The notes under the pieces: model-generated
Databases searched by the model: none
Told to the model about the DNA's origin: nothing
What the model saw: the letters and a program-made list of their open reading frames with translations, nothing else
NCBI GenBank assembly: GCA_024236015.1
Contig: JACKLK010000008.1
Span: 186,001 to 250,000, forward strand
Source: Rhodoferax sp.
Lineage (GTDB): Bacteria; Pseudomonadota; Gammaproteobacteria; Burkholderiales; Burkholderiaceae_C
Reading direction: 5' to 3'
DNA length: 64,000 bases
Translations under genes and position numbers: made by a program
Part shown: one piece after another, positions 17,220 through 26,604 of the stretch
How the letters are laid out: every line of letters begins with the position of its first letter
How positions within the stretch are numbered: the first letter of the stretch is position 1

Positions 17220-17738
17220 TCAGTCTGCGCCGTGGGGCGGGGGCACGCAAGACGCCTGCGCATGCTCGAGTTGCGTCAGGTACAGCCGCAGATCGAACTC
17301 GATCTGGTGGTAGTCCGGCTCCATGTGGCAACACAGCTGGTAGAAGGCCTTGTCGTGCGCGCGCTCCTTCAGGTGCGCCAATTCGTGCACGACGATCATG
17401 CGCAGGAAGGCCTCGGGCGTGTGGCGGAACAGCGCGGCAATACGGATCTCGCGCTTGGACTTGAGCCGGCTGCCCTGCACCCGCGAGACGGTCGTGTGGG
17501 TGCCCAGGGCATGGGCAACGACCTGCAGCTTGTTGTCGAACGCGACCTTGGACAGCGGGGGTGCGCCGCGCATGCAGCGGTTCTTGAGCCCGGTCACGTA
17601 GTCGTACAAGGCGCCGTCGGTGCGGATGGCATGGGCTTGCGGATAACGCCGTTCCAGCATGCTGCCCAGGGTGCCGGCCGCGAGCATTGCACGCGCCTGC
17701 TCCTGCAGCGTCTGCGGATAGGCCTGCAGGTATTTCAC
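17220..17738 (-). CDS. YgjP-like metal-dependent peptidase (DUF45/WLM)
   Basis: A 172-residue protein with the zinc motif VVHELAHLKERAHDKAFYQ, the HExxH-like centre of the YgjP/DUF45 family with its downstream His, followed by CCHMEPDY. Most likely a cytoplasmic metalloprotease of unknown substrate. It begins at GTG 17736-17738, which overlaps the stop of the upstream threonine dehydratase gene (GTGA), so the two are translationally coupled. Confidence 0.85.
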   Translation of the reverse strand: MKYLQAYPQTLQEQARAMLAAGTLGSMLERRYPQAHAIRTDGALYDYVTGLKNRCMRGAPPLSKVAFDNKLQVVAHALGTHTTVSRVQGSRLKSKREIRIAALFRHTPEAFLRMIVVHELAHLKERAHDKAFYQLCCHMEPDYHQIEFDLRLYLTQLEHAQASCVPPPHGAD

Positions 17739-18712
17739 GCGCCGGTGCCAGCGAGCACGCGGGCCACGACGGCGCTGTCGACGTTGCCGCCCGAGATCAC
17801 CGTGCCCACGACCTGCCCGCGCAACGCATCACGTTCCTGCATTGCGGCGGCGAAACCGGCGGCGCCGGCGCCTTCGGCGACGTTGTGGGTGTCGGCGAAC
17901 AGGTCACGCATGGCCTGTGCCACCTGTGCGTCGCTGACCTGCACCACGTGGTCGAGTTCGCCCGCCAGCGTGTCGACGGCATCGGGCTCCGCGATCCGGC
18001 AGGCCATGCCGTCGGCCAGTGCGGTGCTCACCGGCGCCGCGACCACGTGGCCGGCCGCCAGCGAGTCGGCATAGGTGGTCGCGTGGCGGCTGACGACGCC
18101 GACGATCCGCACCGGGTGCCGCAAGGCACGTTTGGCGGCGATGGCGCCGCAGATGCCCGAACCCAGGCCGATCGGCACGTAGACGACGTCCAGCTGTGGC
18201 GCCGCGCGCAGGAATTCCCACCAGTAGGTCGCCACGCCGCGCACCAGGTCGACGTGGAAGCTCGGCACCATCAGTGCGCCGCGCTGTTCGGCCAGGTCCA
18301 GCGCATGCTCGCGGCTGGCCTGGAAATCGTCGCCGTGTTCGACCAGTTCGGCGCCCAGCGCACGCATGGCCGCGTTTTTCTCGACTGAGTTGCCGTGCGG
18401 GACGACGATGGTGCAGGCCACGCCGTGCGCGCGCGCCGACCAGGCCACGCTCTGGCCGTGGTTGCCGCGGGTGGCGCTGATGACGGCCCGTGGCAGGCGG
18501 TCGTGTCGGCGCAGCATGTCGAAGAACGTCAGGCCGCCGCGGATCTTGAACGCGCCCACTGGCGTGTGGTTCTCGTGCTTGAGCCAGCAGTGGGTGCCCA
18601 GGCGCTGGCTGGACAGGTCCCAGCGGTATTGCGGCGTCGGCGGCATCGCGCGGTAGACGACCTCGGCGGCCGCTTCGATCTCGGCCAGTGTCGGCAGGAC
18701 CATGGCTGTCAT
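17735..18712 (-). CDS. Threonine dehydratase / serine-threonine deaminase (PLP)
   Basis: A 325-residue fold-type II PLP enzyme. The PLP lysine is in TPVGAFKIRGG, the substrate loop is SATRGNHGQSVA, and the phosphate-binding Gly loop is PIGLGSGICGA. There is no C-terminal ACT domain, so it resembles the catabolic form rather than IlvA; hydroxyaspartate dehydratases and serine racemases share this layout. ATG 18710-18712 has a good AGGAG seven bases upstream; a second in-frame ATG lies three codons later. Confidence 0.85.
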   Translation of the reverse strand: MTAMVLPTLAEIEAAAEVVYRAMPPTPQYRWDLSSQRLGTHCWLKHENHTPVGAFKIRGGLTFFDMLRRHDRLPRAVISATRGNHGQSVAWSARAHGVACTIVVPHGNSVEKNAAMRALGAELVEHGDDFQASREHALDLAEQRGALMVPSFHVDLVRGVATYWWEFLRAAPQLDVVYVPIGLGSGICGAIAAKRALRHPVRIVGVVSRHATTYADSLAAGHVVAAPVSTALADGMACRIAEPDAVDTLAGELDHVVQVSDAQVAQAMRDLFADTHNVAEGAGAAGFAAAMQERDALRGQVVGTVISGGNVDSAVVARVLAGTGA

Positions 18713-18785
18713 GACGTGTGCTCCTCGGTTGCGGCCGCCGTGCGTGTCGGTGCCCGCGGATGCCGGGCCGGGGCGGTGCTGCGGT

Positions 18786-19640
18786 TCACAGGCACACGCT
18801 GCCCTGGATGCAGGTCACCGACGAGCCGCCGACCCAGATCTGGCCGCTCGGATCCGAGGCGACGTGCACCCGGCCGGCGCGGCCCAGTGCCGCGCCCTGG
18901 GCGGCGACGTAGCGGCCGGGCATGTGGCCATCGGCGATCAGCCATTGCGCCAGGCTCGCATTGAGGCTGCCGGTGACCGGATCCTCGTTGACGCCCAGGT
19001 GCGGCGCGAACGCGCGCACCTCGAGTTGCACGTCGCCGCCATCGGCGCGCGCCGCCGCGACGCCGACCTTGGTTCCGGTTGCGGCGAGCCGGCTGAAGTC
19101 GGGTTTGAGTTGCGTCACGGTGAGCGCATCGTCCAGCAGCAGGCCCATCCAGGCCGTGCCGTTGTCCAGCAGCTGCGCCGACACGACCTGCGCCGGCCGC
19201 AGGCCGAGCGCCGCGGCCACCGAGGCCAGCAGCGGCGCGCGCACCGCGTCGCGCCTGAGTGTCGGTGCGCCGAACGCCAGCCGCTCGCCGTCGCGGCGAA
19301 TCTGGACCAGGCCGACACCGCATTGCTGCACGACCTGGGCCTGCGCCTGCGGCGTGCCGCCCGCGGCCAGCCAGGCGTGGCAGGTTCCCAGCGTCGGATG
19401 GCCGGCAAACTGCAACTCGCCGCCGGGCGTGAAGATGCGTACCCGGTAGTCGGCACCGGCCTCGGTGGGAGCAAGCACGAACGTGGTCTCCGACAGGTTG
19501 GTCCAGCGTGCGAATCCCTGCATGGCGGCATCGTCGAGGTCGTCGGCCTGCAGTACCACGGCCAACGGGTTGCCCCGGTAGGGCGTGGCGGTGAACACGT
19601 CGATTTGCTGAAACGGGCGTTGTGTCATGGCGGGGGTCAT
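18786..19640 (-). CDS. PhzF-family isomerase
   Basis: A 284-residue PhzF/YddE-type protein. The N-terminus has the family start QQIDVFTATPYRGNPLAVVL, then NLSETTFVL (with the catalytic Glu), IFTPGGELQFAGHPTLG, and in the second half EDPVTGSLNASLAQWL. The fold is that of diaminopimelate-epimerase-like isomerases; most homologues have no known substrate. Start ATG 19638-19640 overlaps the GST stop by one base; an alternative ATG lies at 19628. Confidence 0.88.
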   Translation of the reverse strand: MTPAMTQRPFQQIDVFTATPYRGNPLAVVLQADDLDDAAMQGFARWTNLSETTFVLAPTEAGADYRVRIFTPGGELQFAGHPTLGTCHAWLAAGGTPQAQAQVVQQCGVGLVQIRRDGERLAFGAPTLRRDAVRAPLLASVAAALGLRPAQVVSAQLLDNGTAWMGLLLDDALTVTQLKPDFSRLAATGTKVGVAAARADGGDVQLEVRAFAPHLGVNEDPVTGSLNASLAQWLIADGHMPGRYVAAQGAALGRAGRVHVASDPSGQIWVGGSSVTCIQGSVCL

Positions 19641-20269
19641 CAGCTGAGTTCCTGGTCGAGCACGCCGCGGCTCGCGGGTCGGGCCTGCACGGCGGCGTAC
19701 CAGCGCTGCAGGTGTTGGCGGGGCGGGTGTTCCAGCGGCAGGCCGAACCAGCGGTGGATCTCGCAACCCACCGGAATGTCCGCCATGCTGAAGTCGTCGC
19801 CGGCCAGGAAGGCCGACTGCGCCAGGTGGGCCTCGAGCAGGTCGAGCAAAGGCGCGGTGCGCGCGGCGGACTGCTCGATCAGTGCGTGCTGGCGCTTGTC
19901 GGCCGGCGTGCGGATCAGCTGGATGAACGCGTCGAAGCTGGTGCGGTTGATGGTGGTCTGCTGCCAGTCCATCCATTGCTCGGCCAGGAAACGCCGGCGC
20001 GTGTCGGCGGGCATCAGGCCGGACGCGGGATGGCGCGTGGCCAGGTACCGCACGATGGTGTTGGATTCCCACAGCGTCAGCTCGCCTTCCTGCAGCGTGG
20101 GTATCAGTCCGTTCGGGTTGAGCTGGCGGTACGCGGCGGTGTCGACGACGCCGAACGCCGCGCCGGCATCGATGCGCTCGAATGCGACGCCGGCCTCCTG
20201 CGCCGCCCACACCACCTTGCGCACGTTGATCGAACTCAGGCGGCCCCAGATCGTGACGGGAGTTCGCAT
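19640..20269 (-). CDS. Glutathione S-transferase
   Basis: A 209-residue cytosolic GST. The thioredoxin-like N-terminal domain contains LNPNGLIPTLQEGELTLWESNTIVRYL, giving the cis-Pro and the Glu-Ser that contact glutathione. The all-helical C-terminal domain includes FLAGDDFSMADIPVG. ATG 20267-20269 lies in the overlap with the preceding gene end; an in-frame start at 20293 would overlap that gene further. The gene is part of a close minus-strand run with the PhzF and aminotransferase genes. Confidence 0.88.
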   Translation of the reverse strand: MRTPVTIWGRLSSINVRKVVWAAQEAGVAFERIDAGAAFGVVDTAAYRQLNPNGLIPTLQEGELTLWESNTIVRYLATRHPASGLMPADTRRRFLAEQWMDWQQTTINRTSFDAFIQLIRTPADKRQHALIEQSAARTAPLLDLLEAHLAQSAFLAGDDFSMADIPVGCEIHRWFGLPLEHPPRQHLQRWYAAVQARPASRGVLDQELS

Positions 20270-20282
20270 GCGCGTGCTCCGC

Positions 20283-21515
20283 TCAGGCGGCAACCGGCAT
20301 CGATTCGCGGATGGCCGCGGCCAGCGCCGCGACCCCGCGTTCGATCTCGGCCACGCTGGGCGTGACGAACGACAGGCGCAGGCTGCGCGGATCGGGATGG
20401 TCGGCGAAAAACGCCAGACCCGGCACGAAGGCCACGCCCTTGTCGACCGCCCGGGCCAGCAGCGCGACCGCGTCCATGCCGCGTGGCAGCCGGGCCCACA
20501 GGAACATGCCGCCTTCGGGCGTGTTCCAGGTCACGCGGCTGTCCGGATCGTCGTCGTTGCCGAACACCATCTCGCGCGAGAGCGCCGCCAGCATGGCGTC
20601 GCGCTGCTTCTTGTATTGCGCGCGGATGGTCGGGATGTGGCGCGCGAGGAACCCGTCCTGCATGACCTCGGCGATCATGCGCTGGTTGAAGCTCGGGCTG
20701 TGCAGGTCGGCGGCCTGCTTGGCCTGCAGCAGCTTGGGGAACACCGCGTCGGGCGCCACCAGGAAACCGAGCCGCAGGCCCGGTGCCAGCACCTTGGAGA
20801 ACGAGCCCAGGTAGATGCAGCCCCCGGGGTTGCGCGCGGTCAAGGGCAGCGGCGGCGGCTGGTCGAACCACAGATCGCCATAGGGGTTGTCCTCGACGAT
20901 GGGCAGGCCGAGTTCGGCCGCCGCCGACACCAGTTCGGCGCGCCGCGCCTCGCTCATCGTGCGGCCGGTCGGGTTTTGGAAGTTGGGCAGCACGTAAAGG
21001 AAACGCGGCGCGTCGCCGTCACGGCACTTGCGGCGCAGGTCGTCGACCCGCACACCTTGCGCATCGCTGTCGATGCTGACCACCTCGGGCTCCATCGGCG
21101 TGAAGGCCTGCAGCGCGCCCAGGTAGGTCGGCGTCTCGACCAGCACCCGGCTGCCTTCGTCGATCAGGATCTTGGCCACCAGGTCCAGGCCCTGCTGCGA
21201 GCCGGTGGTGATCAGCACATGCGCCGGATCGACGTCCCATGGCAACATGTCGGCCACCATGCGGCGCAGCGGCAGGAAACCTTCGCTGGACGCGTATTGC
21301 AGCGCGGCGTGGGCGTCGTCGCGCAGCACGGTGGCGCAGGCGCGCGAAAACTCGACGACCGGAAAGGTCTTGGCCGACGGCAGGCCGCCGGCGAAACTGA
21401 TGATGCCGGGTTTCTCGGTCACCTTGAGGATCTCGCGGATCACCGAGGGATTCATGCGCCCGGCCCGGCGTGCCAGGCTCCAGTGGGTGGGGTTGTCGTG
21501 TGTGGTCGAGGTCAT
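20283..21515 (-). CDS. PLP-dependent aminotransferase (2-aminoadipate/LysN-like)
   Basis: A 410-residue class I/II aminotransferase of the group closest to LysN and the catalytic half of MocR proteins. Conserved pieces are ISFAGGLPSAKTFP, ITTGSQQGLDL, VLPNFQNPTG, VEDNPYGDLWF and LGSFSKVLAPGLRLGFL with the PLP lysine. Likely amino donors are 2-aminoadipate, branched-chain or aromatic amino acids; specificity cannot be read here. It is followed by a GST and PhzF gene and preceded by two exporter genes, suggesting an amino-acid-related cluster. Confidence 0.87.
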   Translation of the reverse strand: MTSTTHDNPTHWSLARRAGRMNPSVIREILKVTEKPGIISFAGGLPSAKTFPVVEFSRACATVLRDDAHAALQYASSEGFLPLRRMVADMLPWDVDPAHVLITTGSQQGLDLVAKILIDEGSRVLVETPTYLGALQAFTPMEPEVVSIDSDAQGVRVDDLRRKCRDGDAPRFLYVLPNFQNPTGRTMSEARRAELVSAAAELGLPIVEDNPYGDLWFDQPPPLPLTARNPGGCIYLGSFSKVLAPGLRLGFLVAPDAVFPKLLQAKQAADLHSPSFNQRMIAEVMQDGFLARHIPTIRAQYKKQRDAMLAALSREMVFGNDDDPDSRVTWNTPEGGMFLWARLPRGMDAVALLARAVDKGVAFVPGLAFFADHPDPRSLRLSFVTPSVAEIERGVAALAAAIRESMPVAA

Positions 21516-21545
21516 GGGCTTGTCTGCGTTGCGGGATGGCTGTGT

Positions 21546-22469
21546 TCAGGAACTGGGTTGCGGGATTCTCGCGCCGACCGGCGCCGTGGCGATGGGCATC
21601 TTCTTGCCGATGAACACGGTGGTGATGACCGCGATGGCGAAACCCACCGTCATCAGGTCCAGCGATTCGCCCAGCAGGGGCACCGAGAACACCATGCTGA
21701 GAAAGGGCTGCACCAGTTGCACCTGGCTGACCCGTACCGTGCCGCCGAGGGCCAGGCCGCGGTACCAGGCGAAGAAACCGATCCACATCGACACCAGCGC
21801 GACATAGGCAAAACCCATCCAGGCGCTGGCGAGCACCGGGGCCTCGGGGCGGCTCGCCAGCGTCACCGGCAGCGTCAGCGGCAGGCTGATGACCAGCACC
21901 CAGCAGATGACCCGTTCGGCGCCGAGTTGCGGCGTCAGTCGCCCGCCGCTGACATAACCGAAGGCGGCGCTGAGCAGGGCGACCAGCAGCAGCAGGTCGG
22001 CCCACTGCGCCATGCCGGTGGCGCCCTGTGCGCGCAGCAGCACGAAGGCGCCGACCAGGGCCGAACCGGCCACGGCGCAGATCCAGAATCCGCCGCTGGG
22101 GCGCTGGCGCAGCCACAGGCTGCCGACGACGGCGGTGGCCAGGGGCAGGATGCCGGTCACGACGGCTGCGTGCACCGATTCGACGTGGCGCAGCGCCAGC
22201 GCCAGGAACAACGGGAAACCGACCACCACGCAGCAGGCGGTGAAGGCCAGCGCCGGCCACTGGCGACCGCGCGGACGTGGTCCGCGCGTGAGCAGCAGAT
22301 AGATGACGGACAACACGCCCGCCACGGCGGCGCGGCCGAACGTGACGAAGACCGGCGAGAGCTGGGGGTCGCCGGCCGAGCCGGTGGCCAGCTTGGTCAT
22401 CGGCAGCGTCACCGCGAACAGCACCACGCCCAGCAGGCCGAGCCACAGGCCACGGGTCTCGTTCGTCAT
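21546..22469 (-). CDS. DMT-superfamily (EamA) transporter
   Basis: A 307-residue inner membrane protein with ten predicted hydrophobic helices in two EamA repeats; the first includes VFVTFGRAAVAGVLSV and the second SQVQLVQPFLSMVFSV followed by the final helix. Members export amino acids or other small metabolites. Start ATG 22467-22469 overlaps the stop of the LysE gene by four bases, so the two transporters are coupled. Confidence 0.87.
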   Translation of the reverse strand: MTNETRGLWLGLLGVVLFAVTLPMTKLATGSAGDPQLSPVFVTFGRAAVAGVLSVIYLLLTRGPRPRGRQWPALAFTACCVVVGFPLFLALALRHVESVHAAVVTGILPLATAVVGSLWLRQRPSGGFWICAVAGSALVGAFVLLRAQGATGMAQWADLLLLVALLSAAFGYVSGGRLTPQLGAERVICWVLVISLPLTLPVTLASRPEAPVLASAWMGFAYVALVSMWIGFFAWYRGLALGGTVRVSQVQLVQPFLSMVFSVPLLGESLDLMTVGFAIAVITTVFIGKKMPIATAPVGARIPQPSS

Positions 22470-23080
22470 ACCGTGAGCATCCACAGGGCGGTGACCAGCA
22501 GCACCAGCGCCATGGTGCGGTTGAACCACAGCAGCCGGTTGCCCTTGGACAACACGGAGCGCAGCAGCGAGCCCATCAGCGCATAACTGAAGTTGCTGCT
22601 GAACGCGAAGAACACCATCAGCCCGCAGATGATGGCCAGCCGCTCGCCCGGATTGGTCGACGGTTGGCCGGCCGCGGAGACCACCCAGCCGGCGCTGAGC
22701 GTCAGCGCCAGCATCCAGGCCTTGATGTTGAGGAACTGCAGGCCGACGCCGTTCCAGAAGCCGATCGTCAACCGGGACGCGTCGACCTTGGCCAGTTGCG
22801 CACTGCGCGAGAGTTTCCAGGCCAGCCAGACCATGTAGGCGACACCGAGCAGCTTCACGCTCCAGCGCAGCGCCGGCAGGCTCAGCACCAGCGCGCCCAG
22901 GCCCAGGCCGCAGGCCAGCATCAGCAGGGTCCAGCCGGCCGGCACGGCCAAACAGAACCGCAGTGCCGGACGCAGGCCGTGGTTGGCGGCCAGCGCCGTC
23001 GACAACATGGTGTTGGGGCCGGGCGTGAAACTCACGGCGGTGCAGAACGCCAGCAGGGCGGTCAGTTCGGTGGGGCTCAT
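22466..23080 (-). CDS. LysE/RhtB-family amino acid exporter
   Basis: A 204-residue inner membrane protein starting at ATG 23078-23080. The N-terminal FTPGPNTMLS is the family signature, followed by further hydrophobic helices and NGVGLQFLNIKAWM in the middle. LysE/RhtB proteins export amino acids such as lysine, threonine or homoserine lactone. It faces a MocR-type regulator across 163 bases with four CTGTAT/ATACAG half-sites, so that regulator probably controls the exporter pair. Confidence 0.9.
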   Translation of the reverse strand: MSPTELTALLAFCTAVSFTPGPNTMLSTALAANHGLRPALRFCLAVPAGWTLLMLACGLGLGALVLSLPALRWSVKLLGVAYMVWLAWKLSRSAQLAKVDASRLTIGFWNGVGLQFLNIKAWMLALTLSAGWVVSAAGQPSTNPGERLAIICGLMVFFAFSSNFSYALMGSLLRSVLSKGNRLLWFNRTMALVLLVTALWMLTV

Positions 23081-23128
23081 GCGGCGGATGTGGCGGTTGC
23101 GGGATGGGCGTCAAGGCACATGGATGGC

Positions 23129-23214
23129 TTGACTGTATCCGCGAAAACCAGTACACAATCAATACAGTTTTTGCCAACTGTTTGTCTGCTGTATCGGTCT
23201 TCGTGGCAATACAG
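23129..23214. promoter_or_regulatory. Divergent promoter with four CTGTAT/ATACAG half-sites
   Basis: Half-sites lie at 23133-23138 (CTGTAT), 23162-23167 (ATACAG), 23189-23194 (CTGTAT) and 23209-23214 (ATACAG), alternating in orientation. A sigma-70-like pair overlaps the first ones on the plus strand: TTGACT at 23129 and TACACA 17 bases later. The region separates the LysE exporter from the MocR gene, so these are good candidates for MocR operators that control both directions. Confidence 0.6.
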
Positions 23215-23243
23215 CGGCACCACACCGTCCCGGGAGTCCTTGC

Positions 23244-24677
23244 ATGTTGATGAAGACCGCCGGTCAATCGCTGACCGAACAACTCACCGAACGATTCGCC
23301 GAGCGCATCCGCACCCGGCTGCTGGCGCCGGGTGCGCGGCTGCCCTCGGTGCGCCAATGCGCCCAACAGCAGGCGGTGAGCCCGGCGACCGTGGTCGCGG
23401 CCTACGACCGCTTGTCGGCCATGGGGCTGGTGCAGGCGCGGCGCAACCGCGGCTTCTTCGTGCGCGAAGCGAGCGCCGACACGGCGCCGGGTTCGGCCGC
23501 GCCCCGCGCGGCGCGCGCGTCGACGGCGGGCCTGTCGCCATTGCCGTCGCGCCGTGCACCGGTGAACGCGGCCGCATTGATCCGCGGCATGTTCCACACC
23601 GTCAGCGACAAGCCGCAGCCGGGCATGGGCGTGTTCCCGTCCGAGTGGCTGGAGGCCGGTTTCCTGTCGGCGGCGGTGCGGCGGCTGACGACCAGCCAGT
23701 CCCTGCAGTCGTTCTCGCTGCAATACGGCGAGCCCGCGGGCGACGCCGGACTGCGTCGCGCGCTGGCCACCAAGCTGGCGGGATGCGACATCCAGGCCGA
23801 CCCCGAGCAGATCATCACCACGGTGGGCGCCACCCATGCGCTGGACATCGTCAGCCGCACCCTGTTGCGCGCCGGCGACCCGGTGATGGTCGAGGAGCCG
23901 GGATGGGCGATCGAGTTCGCGCGGCTGGAGGCGCTGGGCATGCGGGTGCTGCCGGTGCCGCGCGGAGAACACGGCCCCGACCTGCAGGTGATGGCGCGGT
24001 ATTGCGAACTGCACCAGCCGCGACTGTTCGTCAGCGTCAGCGTGCTGCACAACCCTACCGGTTATTGCCTGCGCCCGGCCGTGGCGCACCGGCTGGTGCA
24101 ACTGGCGAACCAGCACCAGTTCCACATTGTCGAGGACGACACCTACAGCCATATCGCCCCCGACGGCGTGACCCGGCTGTGCGCGCTGGACAACCTGCAG
24201 CGCACGATCTATGTCAGCGGATTCGCCAAGATCCTGGCGCCGAACTGGCGCGTCGGCTACCTCGCGGCGCCGGCCGACCTGGTCGAGCGGCTGCTCGACA
24301 CCAAGCTGCTGGCTACGCTGACCACGCCGGCGCTGCTCGAGAAGGCACTGGCCTGGTGTATCGACCAGGGCCAGCTGCGCCGGCATTCTGAACGGATCCG
24401 CGCCCGGCTGGAGCAGTCCCGCGCGCGCAGCGTGCGGCTGGCGCTGCAGGCCGGTTGCCGCTTCGCGGCCGAACCGGCCGGGCTGTTCGGCTGGGTCGAC
24501 ACCGGCGTCGACACCGATGCGCTGGCCCAGCGCATGCTGGACATGGGTTATCTGCTGGCGCCGGGCGCCTTGTTCCATGCGCGGCGCCAGCCGAGCACCC
24601 TGATGCGCATCAATTTCGCGACGACCCAGGACGCGCGGTTCTGGAGCGACTTCGCGGTCGCCCGTTCGGGCGGCTGA
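23244..24677 (+). CDS. MocR-type GntR regulator with aminotransferase domain
   Basis: A 477-residue fusion. Residues 1-75 form a GntR winged helix (LTEQLTERFAERIRTRLLAPG, then LPSVRQCAQQQAVS and PATVVAAYDRL). After a Ser/Ala/Arg linker the remaining part is a class I aminotransferase fold with VLHNPTG, VEDDTYSHI and SGFAKILAPNWRVGYLA holding the PLP lysine. Such proteins sense PLP or amino acids rather than catalyse. ATG 23244 has GGGAG nine bases upstream; an ATG at 23250 is the alternative. The gene is divergent from lysE and the EamA exporter. Confidence 0.92.
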   Translation: MLMKTAGQSLTEQLTERFAERIRTRLLAPGARLPSVRQCAQQQAVSPATVVAAYDRLSAMGLVQARRNRGFFVREASADTAPGSAAPRAARASTAGLSPLPSRRAPVNAAALIRGMFHTVSDKPQPGMGVFPSEWLEAGFLSAAVRRLTTSQSLQSFSLQYGEPAGDAGLRRALATKLAGCDIQADPEQIITTVGATHALDIVSRTLLRAGDPVMVEEPGWAIEFARLEALGMRVLPVPRGEHGPDLQVMARYCELHQPRLFVSVSVLHNPTGYCLRPAVAHRLVQLANQHQFHIVEDDTYSHIAPDGVTRLCALDNLQRTIYVSGFAKILAPNWRVGYLAAPADLVERLLDTKLLATLTTPALLEKALAWCIDQGQLRRHSERIRARLEQSRARSVRLALQAGCRFAAEPAGLFGWVDTGVDTDALAQRMLDMGYLLAPGALFHARRQPSTLMRINFATTQDARFWSDFAVARSGG

Positions 24678-24795
24678 ACGCGGCCCGGCCGCGACGGCGC
24701 CGCCATCCCGCAGATGGTGGATTGCGGCATGCCGGGCTTGGGCGTAGCATGCCTGGCCCAGAGTGACGCACGGCTGGAAATCGGGGGACTCACAG

Positions 24796-26562
24796 GTGGC
24801 CGATACCGACTTGATCACGCATGCGGCCGCCATGCTGGCCGCCGACGTCGCGGGTTATTCGCGACTGATGTCGCAGGACGCGCGTGCCACCGTCGTCGCG
24901 CTCGACGAGGCCCGCGCGCTGTTCCGGTCCCACATCGTGTCCTGCGGAGGCCGGGTCATCGACATGACGGGCGACGCGGTGCTGGCCATGTTCGACAACG
25001 GACGGGCGGCCGTCGCGGCGGGTACCGCCGTGCAGCGCGGGTTGCAGGGGCTGCACGCGGGCGAACCCGATGCGCGGCGCATGCGGTTTCGCATCGGCAT
25101 CCATGTCGGCGACGTGATCGAGAAGGCGGACGGAACCGTCTATGGCGATGTCGTCAACATCGCGGCCCGGATGCAGACCTACGCGCCATCCGGCTCGCTG
25201 GTCGTGTCGCAGGCCGTGGCGCAGTCGCTCGACGACGTCGACGACGTCGATGTCGTCGACATGGGCGAGCTGTACCTGCACAACATCGCGCGGCCGGTAC
25301 GCATGGTCTGCCTGCATGTCGTGCATGACGACGCCTGGCCGCAACCGGGCCAGGTGCCGCCGGGCAACGACGCGCGGCCCTCCATCGCGGTGCTGCCGTT
25401 TCGCAAGCACATGTCCCACGCCAACGAAGCCTACTTCGCCGATGGCATCGTGGACGACATCATCCATCTGCTGGCCGCGTTCAAGGAGTTGTTCGTGATT
25501 GCGCGAGGCTCCACCATCGGACTCGGAGGAGACGGCATGGACGAGCGCCAGGTGGCCCGGGCGCTGGGGGTGCGCTACCTGTTGCACGGCAGCGTGTCGC
25601 GCAGTGGCGGGCAACTGCGGGTCCTGGCCGAATTGTCGGAGCCCGAGAGCGGAACCATCCTGCGAGCCTACCGGCACGAGGGCAAGCTGGCCGAGCTGTT
25701 CGAGTTGCAGGACCACATCGCGCTGGACGTGGTGCGCGCGATCGCCCCGCAGGTGCAGGCCCGCGAACTGATGCGGGCGCGGCGCAAGCATCCGCAGAAC
25801 ATGACGGCCTACGACCTGATGCTGCAGGGCATCGATCAGATGTTCCGCATCAATTCCGCCTCGGCAGCCCATGCGCGTGGCCTGCTGCAGCAGGCGATGG
25901 TGCTCGATCCGTATTACGCCAGCGCCTATTCGTATGCGGCCTACTGGCATGTGTTCCGGGTAGGCGAAGGTTGGTCCACCGATCCGATCGCCGATGTCCA
26001 GGAGGCGTCTCGCCTGGCCGAGGCCGCGATCGGGCTCAACCCCGACGATCCGCAGGGGCTGGCCATCTGCGGCCATGTGCAGTCGTTCCTGCGGCATGAC
26101 TTTGCCAAGGCCATGATCTTCCTGGATCGTGCCATCGAGGCGGGGCCGAGTTCGGCGCTGGCGCACACCATGAGCAGCGCCACCTGCGGCTACCTGGGTC
26201 TGGCGGACCTGGCGGTCGAGCGTGGCCGCCAGGGCCTGCGCCTGTCGCCGATCGACGCGCATCGCTTCTGGCACGAGGGCGTGCTGGCGCAGGCGCACTA
26301 CCTGCGAGGCGACTTTGCCGAAGCCATTGCGTTTGCACGCATGGCCGTCGGCCGCAATGATGGCATTGCCTTTGCGCTGCGTTGCCTGGCGGCCAGCCTG
26401 GTGGCCGTCGCACAGATGGACGAGGCCCGTGGAGTCGCGCAGCAGCTGCTGCGCGTGCAGCCGACGTTCCGGCTGGCCGCGTACCGGCCGCGATGCCCCT
26501 TCACGGGCGTGGTGCTCGAGACCTGGATCGACCGGCTGCGTCAGGCCGGATTGCCCGATTGA
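24796..26562 (+). CDS. Class III adenylate/guanylate cyclase with TolB-like domain and TPRs
   Basis: About 588 residues. The N-terminal cyclase domain has LAADVAGYSRLM (metal Asp), GDAVLAMF (second Asp) and YGDVVNIAARM. A middle domain opens with RPSIAVLPFRKH and continues with YFADGIVDDII and ARALGVRYLLHGSVSR, the TolB-N/FlgO-like module often attached to such cyclases. The C-terminal 250 residues form TPR-like helical repeats. Nucleotide specificity is not certain. GTG 24796 follows GGGGGA at good spacing; GTG 24763 is the alternative start. No membrane segment is obvious. Confidence 0.85.
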   Translation: MADTDLITHAAAMLAADVAGYSRLMSQDARATVVALDEARALFRSHIVSCGGRVIDMTGDAVLAMFDNGRAAVAAGTAVQRGLQGLHAGEPDARRMRFRIGIHVGDVIEKADGTVYGDVVNIAARMQTYAPSGSLVVSQAVAQSLDDVDDVDVVDMGELYLHNIARPVRMVCLHVVHDDAWPQPGQVPPGNDARPSIAVLPFRKHMSHANEAYFADGIVDDIIHLLAAFKELFVIARGSTIGLGGDGMDERQVARALGVRYLLHGSVSRSGGQLRVLAELSEPESGTILRAYRHEGKLAELFELQDHIALDVVRAIAPQVQARELMRARRKHPQNMTAYDLMLQGIDQMFRINSASAAHARGLLQQAMVLDPYYASAYSYAAYWHVFRVGEGWSTDPIADVQEASRLAEAAIGLNPDDPQGLAICGHVQSFLRHDFAKAMIFLDRAIEAGPSSALAHTMSSATCGYLGLADLAVERGRQGLRLSPIDAHRFWHEGVLAQAHYLRGDFAEAIAFARMAVGRNDGIAFALRCLAASLVAVAQMDEARGVAQQLLRVQPTFRLAAYRPRCPFTGVVLETWIDRLRQAGLPD

Positions 26563-26604
26563 CTGACGCCAGGACCAATCAACCATCACCGAGGAGGATC
26601 CGAC

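Noticed and set aside
18702..22586. Plus-strand open frame of about 1,294 codons
   Set aside because: Antisense shadow of the PhzF, GST, aminotransferase and exporter genes with no recognisable domain.
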